A stretch of 64,000 nt of DNA from Gallibacterium trehalosifermentans (GTDB lineage Bacteria; Pseudomonadota; Gammaproteobacteria; Enterobacterales; Pasteurellaceae), in the NCBI RefSeq assembly GCF_042433055.1, contig NZ_JBHLWB010000001.1, positions 372,001-436,000 on the forward strand, read 5' to 3'. Positions 62,946-64,000 of the stretch are shown here, piece after piece (the stretch's first letter is position 1; every line of letters begins with the position of its first letter). The notes under the pieces are model-generated. The model made no database searches. It was given only the letters and a program-made list of their open reading frames with translations, and was not told the origin of the DNA. The position numbers were made by a program, and so were the translations under genes.

Positions 62946-64000
62946 ATGATTACACAAGATTTTTCGCAAACATTGCAACAATCCGCCACAGTATTACAAA
63001 AAATTGTTGCAGATAAATTAGTTTGGCTTGCCGAGCAACAACAGCAATTTCCGCTAGCAGAATTTAAAGAAAAAATTCAACCAAGTGATCGCAGTTTTTA
63101 TCAAGCGTTAGCCCAAGGTACCCACGAATTACCTGCATTTATTTTAGAATGTAAAAAGGCTTCACCATCAAAAGGCTTGATTAGACAAGAGTTTGATTTA
63201 ACCAGTATTGCGAATGTATATCGTCATTACGCCAGTGCAATTTCGGTGCTAACCGATGAAAAATACTTTCAAGGTAGTTTTTCTTATTTGCCACTCGTGC
63301 GTCATTTAGTGCGTCAACCTGTTCTTTGCAAAGATTTTATGATTAGTGAGTATCAAGTGTATCTCGCGCGCTACTATCAAGCCGATGCAATTTTATTAAT
63401 GCTTTCTGTCGTAGATGATCAAACTTACCAAACGTTGGCAAATCTAGCACATTCTTTAGGTATGGGGGTTTTAACCGAAACCTCAAATGAGGAAGAACTA
63501 CAACGTGCAATTAAATTAAATGCGAAAGTCATCGGTATTAACAATCGTAATTTGCATGATCTCTCCGTTGATTTACAACGCACCTTAGATTTAGCCCCCA
63601 AAATTCCAACTGATCGGATTATTATCAGTGAATCGGGTATTTATACCCATCAACAAGTCCAGCAATTAAAACCTTTGGTAAATGCTTTTTTAATTGGTAG
63701 TAGTTTAATGGGCAGTAATGATTTAAATAGTGCGATCCGTTCTATTATTTATGGTGAAAATAAAATTTGTGGTTTAACCCGAGCCGAAGACGCACAACAG
63801 GCTTATCAAGCAGGTGCGTTATATGGCGGTTTAATTTTTGCCGAACACTCTGCTCGTTTCGTAACATTAGATCAAGCTAAACGTATTTGTCAGGCTGCCC
63901 CTTTGCGCTATGTAGGGGTATTGCAGAATTCTTCTGTAGATGAAGTGATAAATATCAGTAAAGCACTTAATCTTTTTGCCGTGCAATTACATGGACATGA
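62946..64000 (+). CDS. trpCF: Bifunctional indole-3-glycerol phosphate synthase / phosphoribosylanthranilate isomerase, partial
   Basis: The gene is open from ATG 62946 to the window edge (351 codons) and is cut there. The TrpC half shows PAFILECKKASPSKGLIR, SVLTDEKYFQGSF, VLCKDFMISEYQVYLAR, VIGINNRNLHDLSVDL and ISESGIYTHQQVQQL. The TrpF half begins near residue 272 with NKICGLTRAEDAQQAYQAGA, then GLIFAEHSARFV. It closes the early tryptophan steps in this window; trpB and trpA would be expected beyond the edge. AAGAGGTG lies before the start. Confidence 0.95.
   Translation, partial: MITQDFSQTLQQSATVLQKIVADKLVWLAEQQQQFPLAEFKEKIQPSDRSFYQALAQGTHELPAFILECKKASPSKGLIRQEFDLTSIANVYRHYASAISVLTDEKYFQGSFSYLPLVRHLVRQPVLCKDFMISEYQVYLARYYQADAILLMLSVVDDQTYQTLANLAHSLGMGVLTETSNEEELQRAIKLNAKVIGINNRNLHDLSVDLQRTLDLAPKIPTDRIIISESGIYTHQQVQQLKPLVNAFLIGSSLMGSNDLNSAIRSIIYGENKICGLTRAEDAQQAYQAGALYGGLIFAEHSARFVTLDQAKRICQAAPLRYVGVLQNSSVDEVINISKALNLFAVQLHGH

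Overview
The window is AT-rich gammaproteobacterial chromosome. Gene content and order (mukF-mukE-mukB, serS-cmoB, xseB-ispA-dxs, recB-recD-gloB, a nanE-nanK-nanQ-siaR-nanA sialic acid cluster, trpE-trpG-trpD-trpCF, a ZapC-type division protein) point to the family Pasteurellaceae. The genus cannot be fixed from sequence alone. Canonical uptake signal sequences looked scarce by eye, which would be unusual for Haemophilus or Actinobacillus.

Layout. 1-7.9 kb: initiator tRNA, mltA, tcdA, rlmKL and mfd. 7.9-9.5 kb: a hipBA toxin-antitoxin pair whose hipA is cut short by an in-frame stop. 9.6-11.9 kb: serS and cmoB. 11.9-22.1 kb: an accessory island (next paragraph). 22.2-30 kb: ttcA and the MukFEB condensin. 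30-36 kb: an SLC13 transporter, zapC, rnm, a YciO-like protein, rluB and cysB. 36.2-40.1 kb: sialic acid catabolism with its RpiR regulator. 40.4-46.4 kb: tag, a truncated haemoglobin, znuBC, a mepM-like endopeptidase, a purine permease and a DsrE-family protein. 46.4-57.5 kb: recBD, gloB, prmB, smrB and the dxs-ispA-xseB isoprenoid operon. 57.6-64 kb: thiI, a 0.7 kb AT-rich gap, and the trp operon, which runs off the right edge inside trpCF.

The island at 12.0-22.1 kb is the part that looks undescribed. It starts with a WYL-domain regulator whose reading frame is interrupted by a run of 12 G, a typical slipped-strand phase-variation tract; as written the gene is OFF. The same transcription unit then carries a small protein with a hydrophobic segment, two tandem YaaW/UPF0174-like proteins, a multi-CxxC zinc-ribbon-like protein, two large proteins with glycine-rich hydrophobic segments, and a small secreted protein. 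Next come two BspA-type leucine-rich-repeat proteins without signal peptides, and a stand-alone FtsZ/tubulin-like GTPase domain.

Four promoters in the island (before the regulator, each LRR gene and the FtsZ-like gene) share an identical 15-bp inverted repeat, CGACACAACCTGTCG. In each it lies exactly 22 bp upstream of a -10-like hexamer. My reading is a single regulon controlled by the phase-variable WYL protein, probably as an activator because the dyad is centred near -42. The regulon would link membrane-associated proteins, intracellular LRR proteins and a tubulin-like GTPase. Its function (phage defence, envelope stress or membrane remodelling) is not shown by the sequence.
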